A stretch of 64,000 nucleotides of DNA from Pauljensenia sp902373545 (GCF_041432775.1 NZ_JAPWAG010000007.1:1-64000), one strand, 5' to 3'; positions 36,267 to 46,006 are shown, numbered from the stretch's first letter. A program made the numbers and translations. Notes: a model not told the origin generated them from the letters alone.

Positions 36267-36349
36267 GAGCGTCTCCCTGAGTGTGTTGGCCACTTGCCAG
36301 GCAGCCTACCCGCATTTTGCCTGTTCTTGGTGCAGTGGCCGAACTGTGA

Positions 36350-36401
36350 GACGAGGCCGGGGCCGGTTTGCGTTTTTCAGCAACCCAGCCCCGGCCTCGT
36401 G
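36350..36401. terminator. Inverted pair of the dispersed 14-mer after the DUF853 gene
   Basis: GACGAGGCCGGGGC (36350-36363, exact) pairs with GCCCCGGCCTCGT (36388-36400). It lies just past the stop of the minus-strand DUF853 gene. It is nearly identical in layout to the pair at 33949. Confidence 0.75.
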
Positions 36402-36428
36402 GGGGAGAAAACGGCGGAAAAGCGCGCC

Positions 36429-38405
36429 TCAGCGCTTGCGCGTGCCGAAGATCGATCGAGTGATTTCACGCCCTGCGGTGCGCAGGACCGAGCCGAGGGC
36501 GTTTTCCACCTGGCGGGCGCGGCGCTCGGCGGCGCGCTGGCGCGCGGCCTCCTCCCTCTCCTGCTGCTTCTCGACCTGGCGGCGCAGGCGTTCCATTTCC
36601 TTTTCGCGCGCGGCCTCTTCCTTCGCGGCGGCCTTCTCGAGTTCCTTGGCGGCCTTCTCAGCCGCCTTCTCGGCCTCCTTGCGCGCCTTTTCCGCGGCCT
36701 TCTCGGCTTCCTTGCGTGCCTTTTCCGCTTCCTTTTCGGCCGCTTCCTGGGCGAGGGCCTCCTCGCGGGCGGCCTGTGCCTCGGCCGCGCGGCGCTCGAG
36801 CTTCTCCTCGGCCGAGTCCGGGTTCACGGCGTCGCGGTAGCGGCCCATGATGACGCTGGACTGGTTGATGCGCGCGACCGTGTCGGCGGACGCGGGGCCC
36901 ATGACGGAGGCGGGGGCCCAAATGCCGACCGGGGTGACCGGGGTTGGGTTACCCTTCGGATCCAGGACGGTCACGACGGCCTCGCCCGTGCCCAGGGTCG
37001 TGAGGACCTCGTCGAGCTCGAGGCTGGTCTTCGGGAAGGTCTGCACGGTCGCCTTGAGCTTCTTGAAGTCGTCCGGCGTGGAGGCGCGCAGGCCGTGTTG
37101 GACGCGCGAACCGAGCTGTGCGAGCACGTCGGAGGGAATGTCCTTGGGGGTCTGCGTCACGAAGACGACACCCACGCCCTTGGAACGGATGAGGCGCACG
37201 GTCTGGACGACCTGACGCTCGAACTCCTTGGTGGCGTCGGCGAAGAGCAGGTGTGCCTCGTCGAAGAAGAAGACCAGCTTGGGACGCGGTGCGTCTCCGA
37301 CCTCGGGCAGGGTGGCGAACAGGTTGGCCAGCAGGTACATGATGACGGCGCTGACCAGGGCCGGGCGCGAGGAGATGTCGCCGACGCCCAGCAGGGAGAT
37401 GATGCCGCGACCGGTCGAATCCATGCGCATGAGGTCGGCGGTGTCGAAGCCGGGGGCGCCGAAGAACTGCCCGCCGCCCTGGGACTCGAGCGCGGTCAGG
37501 GCGCGCAGGATGACGCCGGCGGTTGCCTTGGAGACGCCGCCGATCATCGCCAGCTCATCCTTGCCCTCCTCGGAGGTCAGGAAGGAGATGACCGAGCGCA
37601 GGTCGGGCAGGTCCACGAGCTCCAGGCCCTGGCCGTCCGCCCACGCGAAGATCAGCTGGAGGGCCTGCTCCTGCGTCGTGTTCAGGGACAGGGCGCGTGC
37701 CAGCAGGATCGGGCCGAAGTCGGAGACCTCGGCGCGCACGGGCACGCCCGGGAACTGCGAATCCGCCCCGCCCAGGCTCAGCAGCTCAATCGGGAAGGAC
37801 GAGGGAGCCCACGCCTGCCCGTTGGCGGCCGTGCGGGCCAGAAGCTTCTCGGAGCTCGCCCCCGCCTCGGCCAGGCCCGTCAGGTCGCCCTTCACGTCGC
37901 ACAGGAGCACGGAAGAACCCGCCGCCGACAGGCCTTCGGCCAGGAGCTGGAGGGTACGGGTTTTGCCCGTGCCCGTCGCGCCCGCGACCAGGAGGTGACG
38001 GTTAAACATGGGCAGGGGCATCTTGGCGCTGACGCCGGGCACGCGCGTGCCGTCCTCGATCAGGGTGCCGATGGCGACCGCGGGGACGTCCCAGGAGTAG
38101 GCAGCCTTGATCCCTGAGGCGAACGCGGACAGCTCGCCCGCAGCCTCCGGGGACGAGGCCTGGGCCGCCTCCGGCGTGGACGGTGTGGTCTCGGGCGCGG
38201 GGGCGGGTGCCGCCTCGGGGGTGGGCTCGGCCGGTGCGGGGGTTTCCTGGGTGGTAGGGGCGGGGGCGTCGACGGAGGTGCCAGCGGCTTCAAGCTGTGC
38301 GCGGAGTGCTTCGGCCTTCGCGCGGGCGGCTTCGGCTTCGGCGGCCTTGGCGGCGGCTTCGGCGGCGGCCAGGCGGGCCTTGAGATCCTCGATGTTCTCG
38401 CTCAT
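36429..38405 (-). CDS. HerA-like DUF853 ATPase with coiled-coil tail
   Basis: A 658-residue protein of the DUF853/YjgR type (HerA-FtsK superfamily NTPase). A short N-terminal coiled coil (residues 1-40) and a Pro/Ala/Glu linker lead to Walker A AGATGTGKTRTL near residue 140. Walker B is LVFFFDEAHLLF, and VVFVTQTPKDIPSDVLAQLGSR follows. The last 150 residues are an almost pure charged coiled coil built from repeated AEKARKEAEK units. The cellular role of the family is not settled; the ATPase core suggests DNA or protein remodelling. The ribosome site is weak. Confidence 0.85.
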   Translation of the reverse strand: MSENIEDLKARLAAAEAAAKAAEAEAARAKAEALRAQLEAAGTSVDAPAPTTQETPAPAEPTPEAAPAPAPETTPSTPEAAQASSPEAAGELSAFASGIKAAYSWDVPAVAIGTLIEDGTRVPGVSAKMPLPMFNRHLLVAGATGTGKTRTLQLLAEGLSAAGSSVLLCDVKGDLTGLAEAGASSEKLLARTAANGQAWAPSSFPIELLSLGGADSQFPGVPVRAEVSDFGPILLARALSLNTTQEQALQLIFAWADGQGLELVDLPDLRSVISFLTSEEGKDELAMIGGVSKATAGVILRALTALESQGGGQFFGAPGFDTADLMRMDSTGRGIISLLGVGDISSRPALVSAVIMYLLANLFATLPEVGDAPRPKLVFFFDEAHLLFADATKEFERQVVQTVRLIRSKGVGVVFVTQTPKDIPSDVLAQLGSRVQHGLRASTPDDFKKLKATVQTFPKTSLELDEVLTTLGTGEAVVTVLDPKGNPTPVTPVGIWAPASVMGPASADTVARINQSSVIMGRYRDAVNPDSAEEKLERRAAEAQAAREEALAQEAAEKEAEKARKEAEKAAEKARKEAEKAAEKAAKELEKAAAKEEAAREKEMERLRRQVEKQQEREEAARQRAAERRARQVENALGSVLRTAGREITRSIFGTRKR

Positions 38406-38520
38406 GGTGATGTCTTTCGGGCAGTGGGCGCGCAGCGCCCGGCGTTCTCGACGTTACCGCAACAGTATCCCTTGGGACGCCGGTCCCATGCGCGCGATAG
38501 CGGCGCTCAGGGCTGTGGCC

Positions 38521-38590
38521 CCATCCACAGGGGGATGTGTCGTGTCGCGGCTGTCCACAGGGGGCGGCGTCGTGTCGCGCCTATCCACAG
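38521..38590 (+). repeat. 30-bp tandem repeat with DnaA-box-like cores before comEA
   Basis: Units begin exactly 30 bases apart at 38521, 38551 and 38581, each starting CCATCCACAG, CTGTCCACAG or CTATCCACAG. The first two continue GGGGG...GTCGTGTCGCG; the third is partial. The core is one or two bases from the DnaA box TTATCCACA. The array lies 50 bases before comEA and may be a regulatory site. Confidence 0.7.
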
Positions 38591-38641
38591 GCAGGCCTCG
38601 CCGCCAAGACACGGGCTCAGGGCAGGTCGTAGCGTCAAGGG

Positions 38642-39397
38642 ATGAACCCTCCACGTTGGATCGCTCACCGCAGGATGGCGGCCTTGACCAAAGCCGTGTA
38701 CGACAGCGCCATCAACGACGACGATGAGCCCCCAGAACCATCGGCCATGCGCCTGCTGCCGGGGTCGACGACGGTCGCCGCTGTCCTGATCGTCCTGGTG
38801 TTGCTCGCCGGAATCGGGGTGTGGAGGCACGCGCGGGCCACCGATCGGGCACGCGAAGCAGACCAAGCCGCCGAACAATCGGCCGAACTCCACGCGGAGA
38901 AGGCCGCCGAGGCGGGTTCGGGCGGGACCAGCGCGACACCTGTCGGCCCCGCCACGCCAGGGACCGACAGCGCAGGAGAGGTCGTCGTCCACGTCTCCGG
39001 GGCCGTCGCCACCCCCGGCGTCCTCACCCTGCCCGCCTCCTCCCGGGTTATCGACGCCATCACGGCTGCGGGAGGCGCCCTGGAGGATGCCGACCTCGAC
39101 GCGATCAACCTGGCCCGCCCCGTCGTTGACGGCGAACACATCCGCGTCGCCGCGCTTGGGCAATCACCCCCGGAGCCAAGCGCAGGCGCGGAATCCGCCC
39201 AGTCCGCCTGCGTGCAACTCGACACGGCGAGCGCCACCGACCTGCAAACCCTGCCCGGCATCGGGCCCGCCCTGGCCCAGCGCATCATCGACTACCGGGC
39301 CACTCACCCACACATTCCCTCCGTCGACGCCCTCGACGAGGTGCCCGGCATCGGGCCCGCCCTCATCGAGAAGATACGACCGGGGGTGTGCCCATGA
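38642..39397 (+). CDS. comEA: ComEA-like DNA-binding competence protein
   Basis: A 251-residue membrane-anchored protein. The membrane helix (TTVAAVLIVLVLLAGIGVW) is at about residues 43-62. A charged linker, an SLBB domain (VVVHVSGAVATPGVLTLP) and a C-terminal double helix-hairpin-helix (LPGIGPALAQRIIDYR, VPGIGPALIEKIRPG) follow. Family members bind incoming double-stranded DNA outside the membrane. The ribosome site is very close to the ATG, so the true start may be an in-frame ATG a little downstream. The stop overlaps comEC. Confidence 0.88.
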   Translation: MNPPRWIAHRRMAALTKAVYDSAINDDDEPPEPSAMRLLPGSTTVAAVLIVLVLLAGIGVWRHARATDRAREADQAAEQSAELHAEKAAEAGSGGTSATPVGPATPGTDSAGEVVVHVSGAVATPGVLTLPASSRVIDAITAAGGALEDADLDAINLARPVVDGEHIRVAALGQSPPEPSAGAESAQSACVQLDTASATDLQTLPGIGPALAQRIIDYRATHPHIPSVDALDEVPGIGPALIEKIRPGVCP

Positions 39398-41061
39398 GCG
39401 ACACAGAACCACCCGACGAACCCAGCGAGGACTCCCTCCATCACGCCGAAACGGCCCCGCGCCCCGACGAGGCTGGATCGCCCACGCCGCCGCGGTGCCG
39501 CCAGCGACCCGCCGACACCCAACGCGCCCCACGCATGATCGACCTGCGCCTCCTCGCCCCAGCCACCGCCACCTGGGCCGCCAGCTGGTGGGCCACCGCC
39601 CACCCCACGCCCCTACCCCTCATCGCCGCCCTCGCACTCGCATCTGGACTGACAACAGCCTCCTACGCATGGTCACACAGGAACACACACCCACCCCGAC
39701 ACGCCCTCACACCCCCGCGCTCCCTCCGCCTGGGCGCCGCTCTCCTCCTGGCCACGACCGCCTGCGCGCTCGCGGTCGCCAGTGCGGCCGGCGCCTCCTA
39801 CCTAACCGACCCCGCCCGGTCACAATCCGGCCCGATCCACGCGTCGGTCAGACTCGAGCGTGACCCGGCCCCGGCCTCGTCAGGAACGACGACAAGGCAC
39901 CGGGCGCGCGTACGGATCCTCGCCGTGCGGGTGGGGGACAGGTGGGTGCCGTCGCAGGCGAGCGCGCTGGTCAGCGCGCCGGGGTGGGAGGGAGCGGCGC
40001 GAGGAGACGTCTACGAGATCAGCGGAAGCCTCGACGCAAGCTTCGCGGCCGACGCCCCCTCCGTCGGAGCCATCCGCGCCAGACACGCAGCCCTCACGAA
40101 CCGTCCCGCAGGCCTGGACACCTGGCGCAGGAACACCCACCGCGCCCTATCCGCAGCCTGCCACACCCTCCCACGCGACGCGCGCGGCCTGGTGCCCGGC
40201 ATGGCGATAGGCGACGACCGGCTCGTGCCCACCGACCTCGCCGACGCCATGAAAGCCACCTCCCTGACGCACCTGACCGCCGTCTCCGGCTCACACATCG
40301 TCATCATCCTGGCCGCACTCAACCTGATCCTGCCCGCACGCGTCCCGCTGCGCGTGGGCGGGACCCTGACCGTGCTGGGGACAATCATCACCCTCGTCGG
40401 GCCCGAGGCCTCCGTCGTTCGCTCCGTGTGCGTCGCCTCGGTCGCAACCCTTGGCTTAATTCTCGGCCGCGAAGGACAGGCCACAGCCGCCCTATGCGCC
40501 GTCGTCATCGCCACCCTCCTCATCGACCCCTGGGCGTCGCGCTCCTACGGATTTGCCCTGTCGGTGCTGGCGGCGCTCGCGGTCGTGGGGCCCGCATCCG
40601 CGGTCGCTCGGAGTGTCAAGCGTCGCATCCGGGGCGACACGCGCGCCGGACGAGCCTTGCGTCGGGGTGCGGAACTGGTGTGCGTGCCTGCCCTGGCCGA
40701 GCTGGTGACCGCCCCCGTCATCGTCTCCCTGTCCGGGACCGTGCCGCTGTGGGGGATCGCCGCCAACGTCGCCGCCGAGCCAGCCGTGCCCGTCGCGACA
40801 CTCGCGGGGCTGAGCGGAGCACTCCTCGCGCCGACATGCCCGGGCGCGGCGACTGCCTGTACGCGCGTGGCCTCCTGGGCCACCGCCTGGATCGCTGGGG
40901 CCGCGCGCTTCTTTCAGGCAATGCCGGGCTCTGGGACGCGCGTGCCCGGGGGAGCGGGAACCATCCTGGCCCTCTACGCCTGTGCGGGCGCCGGGTGGCT
41001 GGCGTGGCGCGCGTGGCGTCGGTGGGGCATCCCCCTCCTGGACGAGGCCGAGGACCCCTGA
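39394..41061 (+). CDS. comEC: ComEC/Rec2-type DNA-uptake channel, without metallo-beta-lactamase domain
   Basis: A 555-residue membrane protein: two or three N-terminal helices, an extracytoplasmic OB-like part with the Competence-domain motif LTAVSGSHIVIILAAL, and seven or so C-terminal helices. In ComEC this makes the single-stranded DNA channel. The C-terminal metallo-beta-lactamase-like domain of many ComEC proteins is absent; the protein ends soon after the last helix at LLDEAEDP. ATG 39394 overlaps the comEA stop (ATGA); a GTG six bases upstream is possible. A copy of the dispersed 14-mer (39868) lies in the N-terminal loop. Confidence 0.85.
   Translation: MSDTEPPDEPSEDSLHHAETAPRPDEAGSPTPPRCRQRPADTQRAPRMIDLRLLAPATATWAASWWATAHPTPLPLIAALALASGLTTASYAWSHRNTHPPRHALTPPRSLRLGAALLLATTACALAVASAAGASYLTDPARSQSGPIHASVRLERDPAPASSGTTTRHRARVRILAVRVGDRWVPSQASALVSAPGWEGAARGDVYEISGSLDASFAADAPSVGAIRARHAALTNRPAGLDTWRRNTHRALSAACHTLPRDARGLVPGMAIGDDRLVPTDLADAMKATSLTHLTAVSGSHIVIILAALNLILPARVPLRVGGTLTVLGTIITLVGPEASVVRSVCVASVATLGLILGREGQATAALCAVVIATLLIDPWASRSYGFALSVLAALAVVGPASAVARSVKRRIRGDTRAGRALRRGAELVCVPALAELVTAPVIVSLSGTVPLWGIAANVAAEPAVPVATLAGLSGALLAPTCPGAATACTRVASWATAWIAGAARFFQAMPGSGTRVPGGAGTILALYACAGAGWLAWRAWRRWGIPLLDEAEDP
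39868..39881 (-). repeat. Dispersed 14-mer, exact, inside comEC
   Basis: GCCCCGGCCTCGTC, read as APASS in the extracytoplasmic loop of ComEC. Confidence 0.8.
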
Positions 41062-41264
41062 GCGGGGCGGGCGCGGGTGAGCCTGACGAGAGGACACCGC
41101 CCGTCCGGTGTCCTGGCCCCTGCTGCGCGTGCCGTCTGGTTACGATGGACATACGGCGGTGATACCTGCCACGACTTATATCCGCCCTGGGCAAAGGCGG
41201 ACGCAGATGGCCACGGACGGTGGCAGACTTAGGGAGTTACCATCGCGTCGAAAGGTAGGACAAC

Positions 41265-42242
41265 GTGGCGGCACGTGGAACGCGCTCGTCGGCACCCGCG
41301 CAGATCACGCTGGCTCCGATCGTCTTGATTAAAGGATCCGAGGGCCTTCTCGTCGACCGCGCCCTCGACCGGCTGCGCGCCCTGGCTCACGAGGCCGACC
41401 CGAACCTCGAACGCACCGACATCAACGCTGCGACCTACCAGGCCGGGCAGATCGACGTCATTGCATCCCCCTCGCTTTTCGGCGAATCCCGCATGGTCAT
41501 CATCCGGGACCTGGAGACCATGAGCGACGCGCTAGCCGCCGACCTGATTGCCTACGCCGGCGCGCCCGCCCCCGACGTGTGGATGTTCCTTGCCCACCCC
41601 GGGGGCAACGCCCGCGGCAAGAAGGTCATCGACACGATCACCAAGGCGAAATGGCCCGTCATCCCCGCCGATCCGCTCAAAAACGACCGCGACAAGCTCG
41701 CCCTTATCGCCTCCGACGTGCGCGCCGCGCGCAGGCAGATGGACACCGAGGCCCAGCAGGCACTCGTCGATGCGCTGGGCAACGATCCGCGCGCGATGGC
41801 CGGAGCCCTGGCCCAGCTCCTCTCCGACGTGAGCGGACGCATCACCCTCGAGGACGTGCGCCGCTACCAGGCCGGGCGCGTCGAGGCCACCGGATACGAC
41901 GTGGCCGACGCGGCGGTTGCAGGAAACTCCGCGAAGGCCCTGACCCTCACCCGCCACGCGTTCGCCACCGGCATCGCCCCGCAGCTCCTCGTGGCTGCCC
42001 TGGCCATGAAGTTCCGCGCCATGGCGAGGGTCTCCATTGGCGGATCCGCATCCGCCCTCAAGATGGCCCCCTGGCAGGTGGACCGAGCCCGGCGCGAACT
42101 GCGCGGCTGGTCCGACGCCTCCCTGGCTGGCGCCTTCGGTGCAATTGCCACCGCCGACGCCGAAACGAAAGGCGCGTCACGCGATCCGCAGCGCGCCGTC
42201 GAAAAAGCAATTATCACCATCTGCAGGCTGCACGGACGCTGA
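41265..42242 (+). CDS. holA: DNA polymerase III subunit delta
   Basis: A 325-residue clamp-loader delta subunit, which opens the sliding clamp during replication. The N-terminal start VLIKGSEGLLVDRALDRL and the central GESRMVIIRDLE are typical of HolA, as is the location right after comEA-comEC. The GTG start follows AAAGGTAGG. The 203-base gap before it holds no gene I can see. Confidence 0.92.
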   Translation: MAARGTRSSAPAQITLAPIVLIKGSEGLLVDRALDRLRALAHEADPNLERTDINAATYQAGQIDVIASPSLFGESRMVIIRDLETMSDALAADLIAYAGAPAPDVWMFLAHPGGNARGKKVIDTITKAKWPVIPADPLKNDRDKLALIASDVRAARRQMDTEAQQALVDALGNDPRAMAGALAQLLSDVSGRITLEDVRRYQAGRVEATGYDVADAAVAGNSAKALTLTRHAFATGIAPQLLVAALAMKFRAMARVSIGGSASALKMAPWQVDRARRELRGWSDASLAGAFGAIATADAETKGASRDPQRAVEKAIITICRLHGR

Positions 42243-42249
42243 CAGCGCG

Positions 42250-42263
42250 GCCCCGGCCTCGTC
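42250..42263 (-). repeat. Dispersed 14-mer, exact, between holA and the ABC exporter
   Basis: GCCCCGGCCTCGTC, eight bases past the holA stop, without an inverted partner. Confidence 0.8.
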
Positions 42264-42298
42264 GATGAGAAGAAGAATGGACGAAGACGAGGAGAACA

Positions 42299-44047
42299 AT
42301 GAAAACTATTCGAACGCTTATGGGGCGACTGCGGGAGTTTAAAACTCCGGCGCTCCTGACCCCGCTGTTCATCATCGGGGAGGTCATCCTCGAGTGTCTG
42401 ATCCCGCTGACCATGGTCTCACTGGTGGATGCGCTCGATGGAGACTCCTTGAGTCCCGTCGTTCGCTTGGGCGCGATCCTCATCGGCTACGCCTTCGCGT
42501 CGTTGGCCTGCGGTATTCTGGCCGCGCGATTCGCGGCAACTGCGTCGGTGGGCCTGGCGAAGAACCTGCGTCAGGACCTGTTTTTCAAGGTCCAGGACTT
42601 CTCCTTCGCGGACATCGACCGCTTCTCCACGTCCTCGCTGGTCACCCGCATGACCACGGACGTCACCAACGTGCAAAACGCCTTCGGCATGATGATCCGC
42701 ATCGCGGTGCGCGTCCCCCTCATGATCGTGTTCTCCATCGTGATGGCGTGGCGCATCAACGTCCAGATGGCCCTGATCTTCCTCGGGATGGTGCCGGTTC
42801 TCGCCATTATCCTGGCGGCTATCGTGCTCATCGCATTCCCGATCTTCCGCCGTATCTTTAAGAAGTACGACGCCCTGAACAACTCCGTGCAGGAGAACGT
42901 CGCAGCGATCCGTGTGGTCAAGTCCTTCGTCACCGAGGAACACGAGACTACGAAGTTCCGCGCCGCCTCGCAGGACGTGCGCAAGGACTTCACGAACGCC
43001 GAGAAGCTCATCGCCCTCAACAGCCCCGTCATGATGTTCTTCATCTTCGCCGCGATCACGGCCGTCGACTACGTGGGCGCCTCGATCATCGTGAACTCGG
43101 GGGCAACCGAGCTGACGAAGGGCGGCCTGACCGCTCTTATCACCTACGGCATCCAGATCCTCGCGCACATGCTCATGGTCGCCTTCATCTTCGTCATGGC
43201 GACGATGGCCGCAGAGTCCGCGAACCGTATCGCCGAGGTCCTCACCCACGACCCGTCGCTCACCTCCCCGGCCAATGGCGCCACCGAGGTCGCGGACGGC
43301 TCCGTCGTCTTCGAGGGTGTGTCCTTCAAGTACTCCGAGAGCGCCGAAGAGAACGCGCTGTCCGATATCAACCTGAGTATCGAGTCCGGCTCAACGCTTG
43401 GCATCGTGGGCGGCACCGGTTCGTCCAAGACCTCGCTCATCCAGCTGATCTGCCGCCTCTACGACGTCTCCGAGGGATCCGTGAAGGTTGGCGGGCACGA
43501 CGTGCGCGACTACGACCTGAGCGCGCTGCGCGACGCGGTCTCCGTCGTCCTGCAGAAGAACGTTCTCTTCTCCGGCACCATCAAGGACAACATGCGCTGG
43601 GGCAACCCGGACGCAACCGACGAACAGATTGAGCATGCGTGCAAGCTCGCGCAGGCCGATGAGTTCATCCAGCAGCTGCCAGGCGGCTACGACTACGTTA
43701 TCTCCCGCGGCGGTACCAACGTGTCGGGCGGCCAGAAACAGCGCCTGTGCATCGCTCGAGCGCTCCTGAAGAACCCGAAGATCCTCATCCTGGACGACTC
43801 GACGTCCGCAGTGGACACGAAGACCGATTCGCTCATCCGCAACGCCTTCGAGACCGAGATTCCGGGCACGACGACGATCATCATCGCCCAGCGCCTGTCC
43901 TCGGTCAGCCACGCCGACCAGATCATCGTCTTGGACGACGGACGCATCAAGGAACGCGGCACCCACGAGGAGCTCATGGCAGCGGGCGGGGAGTACCGCG
44001 AGATCTACGAGTCCCAGAACGCCGCGAGCGAAAGCGAGGTGGCCTGA
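42299..44047 (+). CDS. ABC exporter half-transporter, subunit 1
   Basis: A 582-residue fused permease-ATPase with six membrane helices (residues about 15-300). The Walker A is GGTGSSKTSL, where the usual glycine before Lys is Ser, as is common in this clade. The signature NVSGGQKQRLCIARA, Walker B ILILDDSTSAVD and H-loop IIIAQRLSSV follow. It pairs with the next gene (one-base gap) as a heterodimeric exporter of the kind that moves drugs, lipids or peptides. GAGGAGAACA precedes the ATG. Confidence 0.92.
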   Translation: MKTIRTLMGRLREFKTPALLTPLFIIGEVILECLIPLTMVSLVDALDGDSLSPVVRLGAILIGYAFASLACGILAARFAATASVGLAKNLRQDLFFKVQDFSFADIDRFSTSSLVTRMTTDVTNVQNAFGMMIRIAVRVPLMIVFSIVMAWRINVQMALIFLGMVPVLAIILAAIVLIAFPIFRRIFKKYDALNNSVQENVAAIRVVKSFVTEEHETTKFRAASQDVRKDFTNAEKLIALNSPVMMFFIFAAITAVDYVGASIIVNSGATELTKGGLTALITYGIQILAHMLMVAFIFVMATMAAESANRIAEVLTHDPSLTSPANGATEVADGSVVFEGVSFKYSESAEENALSDINLSIESGSTLGIVGGTGSSKTSLIQLICRLYDVSEGSVKVGGHDVRDYDLSALRDAVSVVLQKNVLFSGTIKDNMRWGNPDATDEQIEHACKLAQADEFIQQLPGGYDYVISRGGTNVSGGQKQRLCIARALLKNPKILILDDSTSAVDTKTDSLIRNAFETEIPGTTTIIIAQRLSSVSHADQIIVLDDGRIKERGTHEELMAAGGEYREIYESQNAASESEVA

Positions 44048-44048
44048 C

Positions 44049-45983
44049 ATGGCACGCACGCACGGTCGTCCCGTTGACAACGACGGCGACAAACTCGAGG
44101 GCATCGAGCGTCCCTTCGGCCGCCTCATGGCCTACGTGTTCCGCCACTATCCGGTGCGCATCAGCCTGACGGTCGTGTGCATCATTACGGCAGCCGTGGC
44201 CTCGGCCGTCGGTTCGATCTTCATGCAGCAGATCGTCGACAACGTCGTGACCCCGGGCCTGGAGAGCGGCTTCGGCGCCGTGCGCGCCACGCTCGTGCGC
44301 CTCGTCGTCATGATGGGCATCATCTTTGCCGCCGGCGTGATCGGTAGCTTCATCTACACCCGCGCCATGGCGATCGTGACGCAGGGGACGCTCAAGCACA
44401 TGCGAGACGACATGTTCGACTCGATGGAGCGCCTGCCCCTGCGCTTCTTCGACACACATCCGCACGGCGCGATCATGTCGACCTTCACCAACGACACGGA
44501 CGCGATCCGTCAGCTCATCGGCCAGTCCATCCCGACGCTCATTCAGTCGGGTCTGACGATCATCGTCCTGATCGGAACGATGCTCTACTACTCTGTGTGG
44601 CTCTTCCTCGTTGTCCTCATCGTGGGCGCTCTCATGGCTTTCCTCACCGGCAAGCTTGGCGGCCTGTCGGGTCGCTTCATGAAGGCTCAGCAGGCCGCTC
44701 TCGCCGACGAAGAAGGCTTTATCGAAGAGATGATGGACGGCCAGAAGGTCGTCCAGGTCTTCAATCACGAGCAGGATGCGAAGGATCAGTTCCTCGAGTA
44801 CAACCAGAAGCTCTTTGATTCCTCGCAGAAGGCGAACATCTACGGCAACGTGCTCATGCCGGCCCTGGGCAACATCGGCAACATCATGTACGTGGTCATC
44901 GCGATCGTCGGCGGCGTCATGATCCTGGAACAGACGCCGAACGTCCACCTTGTCGGCGTCGACGTCATCACGGTCGGCGTGGTCGTGTCCTTCCTGGGCA
45001 TGGTCCGTAACTTCTCCCAGACCATTGGCCAGATGTCGATGCAGGTTCCCATGATCGCCCTCGGTATGGCGGGAGCGGGCCGCGTGTTTGCTCTCATCGA
45101 TCAGGAGCCGGAGGAAGACCACGGGTACGTGACGCTCGTGAGGGCCCGCGAGCTGCCCGACGGCTCGGTCGAGCCGACCGAGGAACGCACGGGAATCTGG
45201 GCGTGGCGTCACCCCCACCAGGCGGACGGCACCGTCACCTACACGCGCCTGCGCGGTGAACTGGTCATGGAGGACGTCGATTTCTCCTACGATGGCGAGA
45301 AGCAGATCCTGCACGACATCTCCCTGTGGGCCAAGCCCGGCCAGAAGATCGCCTTCGTGGGCGCGACGGGCGCCGGCAAGACGACGATCACGAACCTGAT
45401 CAACCGCTTCTACGACATCGCCGACGGCAAGATCCGCTACGACGGCATCAATATCAACAAGATCCGCAAGTCGGACCTGCGTCGTTCCCTCGGCGTCGTC
45501 CTGCAGGACGTCAAGCTCTTCACGGGCACGGTCATGGACAACATCCGCTACGGCCGCCTGGACGCCACGGACGAGGAATGTATCGAGGCTGCGAAGCTGG
45601 CCAACGCGGACTCCTTCATTCGCCGACTGCCCGAGGGCTACGACACGATGCTGACGGGCAACGGCTCCAACCTGTCCCAGGGGCAGGCTCAGCTGCTGTC
45701 GATTGCGCGCGCCGCCGTGGCCGACCCGCCGGCGATGATCCTGGACGAGGCGACGTCTTCGATCGACACGCGCACCGAGGCCCTCGTGCAGCAGGGCATG
45801 GACAACCTGATGGAGGGGCGCACGGTCTTCGTGATCGCCCACCGCCTCTCCACGGTGCGTAACTCGGACGCGATCATGGTGTTGGAGCAGGGGCGCATCA
45901 TCGAGCGCGGCACCCACGACGACCTGATCGAGCAGGGAGGCGTGTATTACCAGCTCTACACGGGGGCCTTCGAGCTCGAGTAG
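44049..45983 (+). CDS. ABC exporter half-transporter, subunit 2
   Basis: A 644-residue partner with six membrane helices and an ATPase domain: Walker A GATGAGKTTI, signature NLSQGQAQLLSIARA, Walker B AMILDEATSSID. An insert of about 40 residues between the membrane and ATPase domains (LVRARELPDGSVEPTEERTGIWAW) distinguishes it from subunit 1 and is typical of one half of such heterodimers. The substrate is not deducible. Confidence 0.92.
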   Translation: MARTHGRPVDNDGDKLEGIERPFGRLMAYVFRHYPVRISLTVVCIITAAVASAVGSIFMQQIVDNVVTPGLESGFGAVRATLVRLVVMMGIIFAAGVIGSFIYTRAMAIVTQGTLKHMRDDMFDSMERLPLRFFDTHPHGAIMSTFTNDTDAIRQLIGQSIPTLIQSGLTIIVLIGTMLYYSVWLFLVVLIVGALMAFLTGKLGGLSGRFMKAQQAALADEEGFIEEMMDGQKVVQVFNHEQDAKDQFLEYNQKLFDSSQKANIYGNVLMPALGNIGNIMYVVIAIVGGVMILEQTPNVHLVGVDVITVGVVVSFLGMVRNFSQTIGQMSMQVPMIALGMAGAGRVFALIDQEPEEDHGYVTLVRARELPDGSVEPTEERTGIWAWRHPHQADGTVTYTRLRGELVMEDVDFSYDGEKQILHDISLWAKPGQKIAFVGATGAGKTTITNLINRFYDIADGKIRYDGININKIRKSDLRRSLGVVLQDVKLFTGTVMDNIRYGRLDATDEECIEAAKLANADSFIRRLPEGYDTMLTGNGSNLSQGQAQLLSIARAAVADPPAMILDEATSSIDTRTEALVQQGMDNLMEGRTVFVIAHRLSTVRNSDAIMVLEQGRIIERGTHDDLIEQGGVYYQLYTGAFELE

Positions 45984-46006
45984 GGCGCTTGACCCCGCCT
46001 CCCCGT

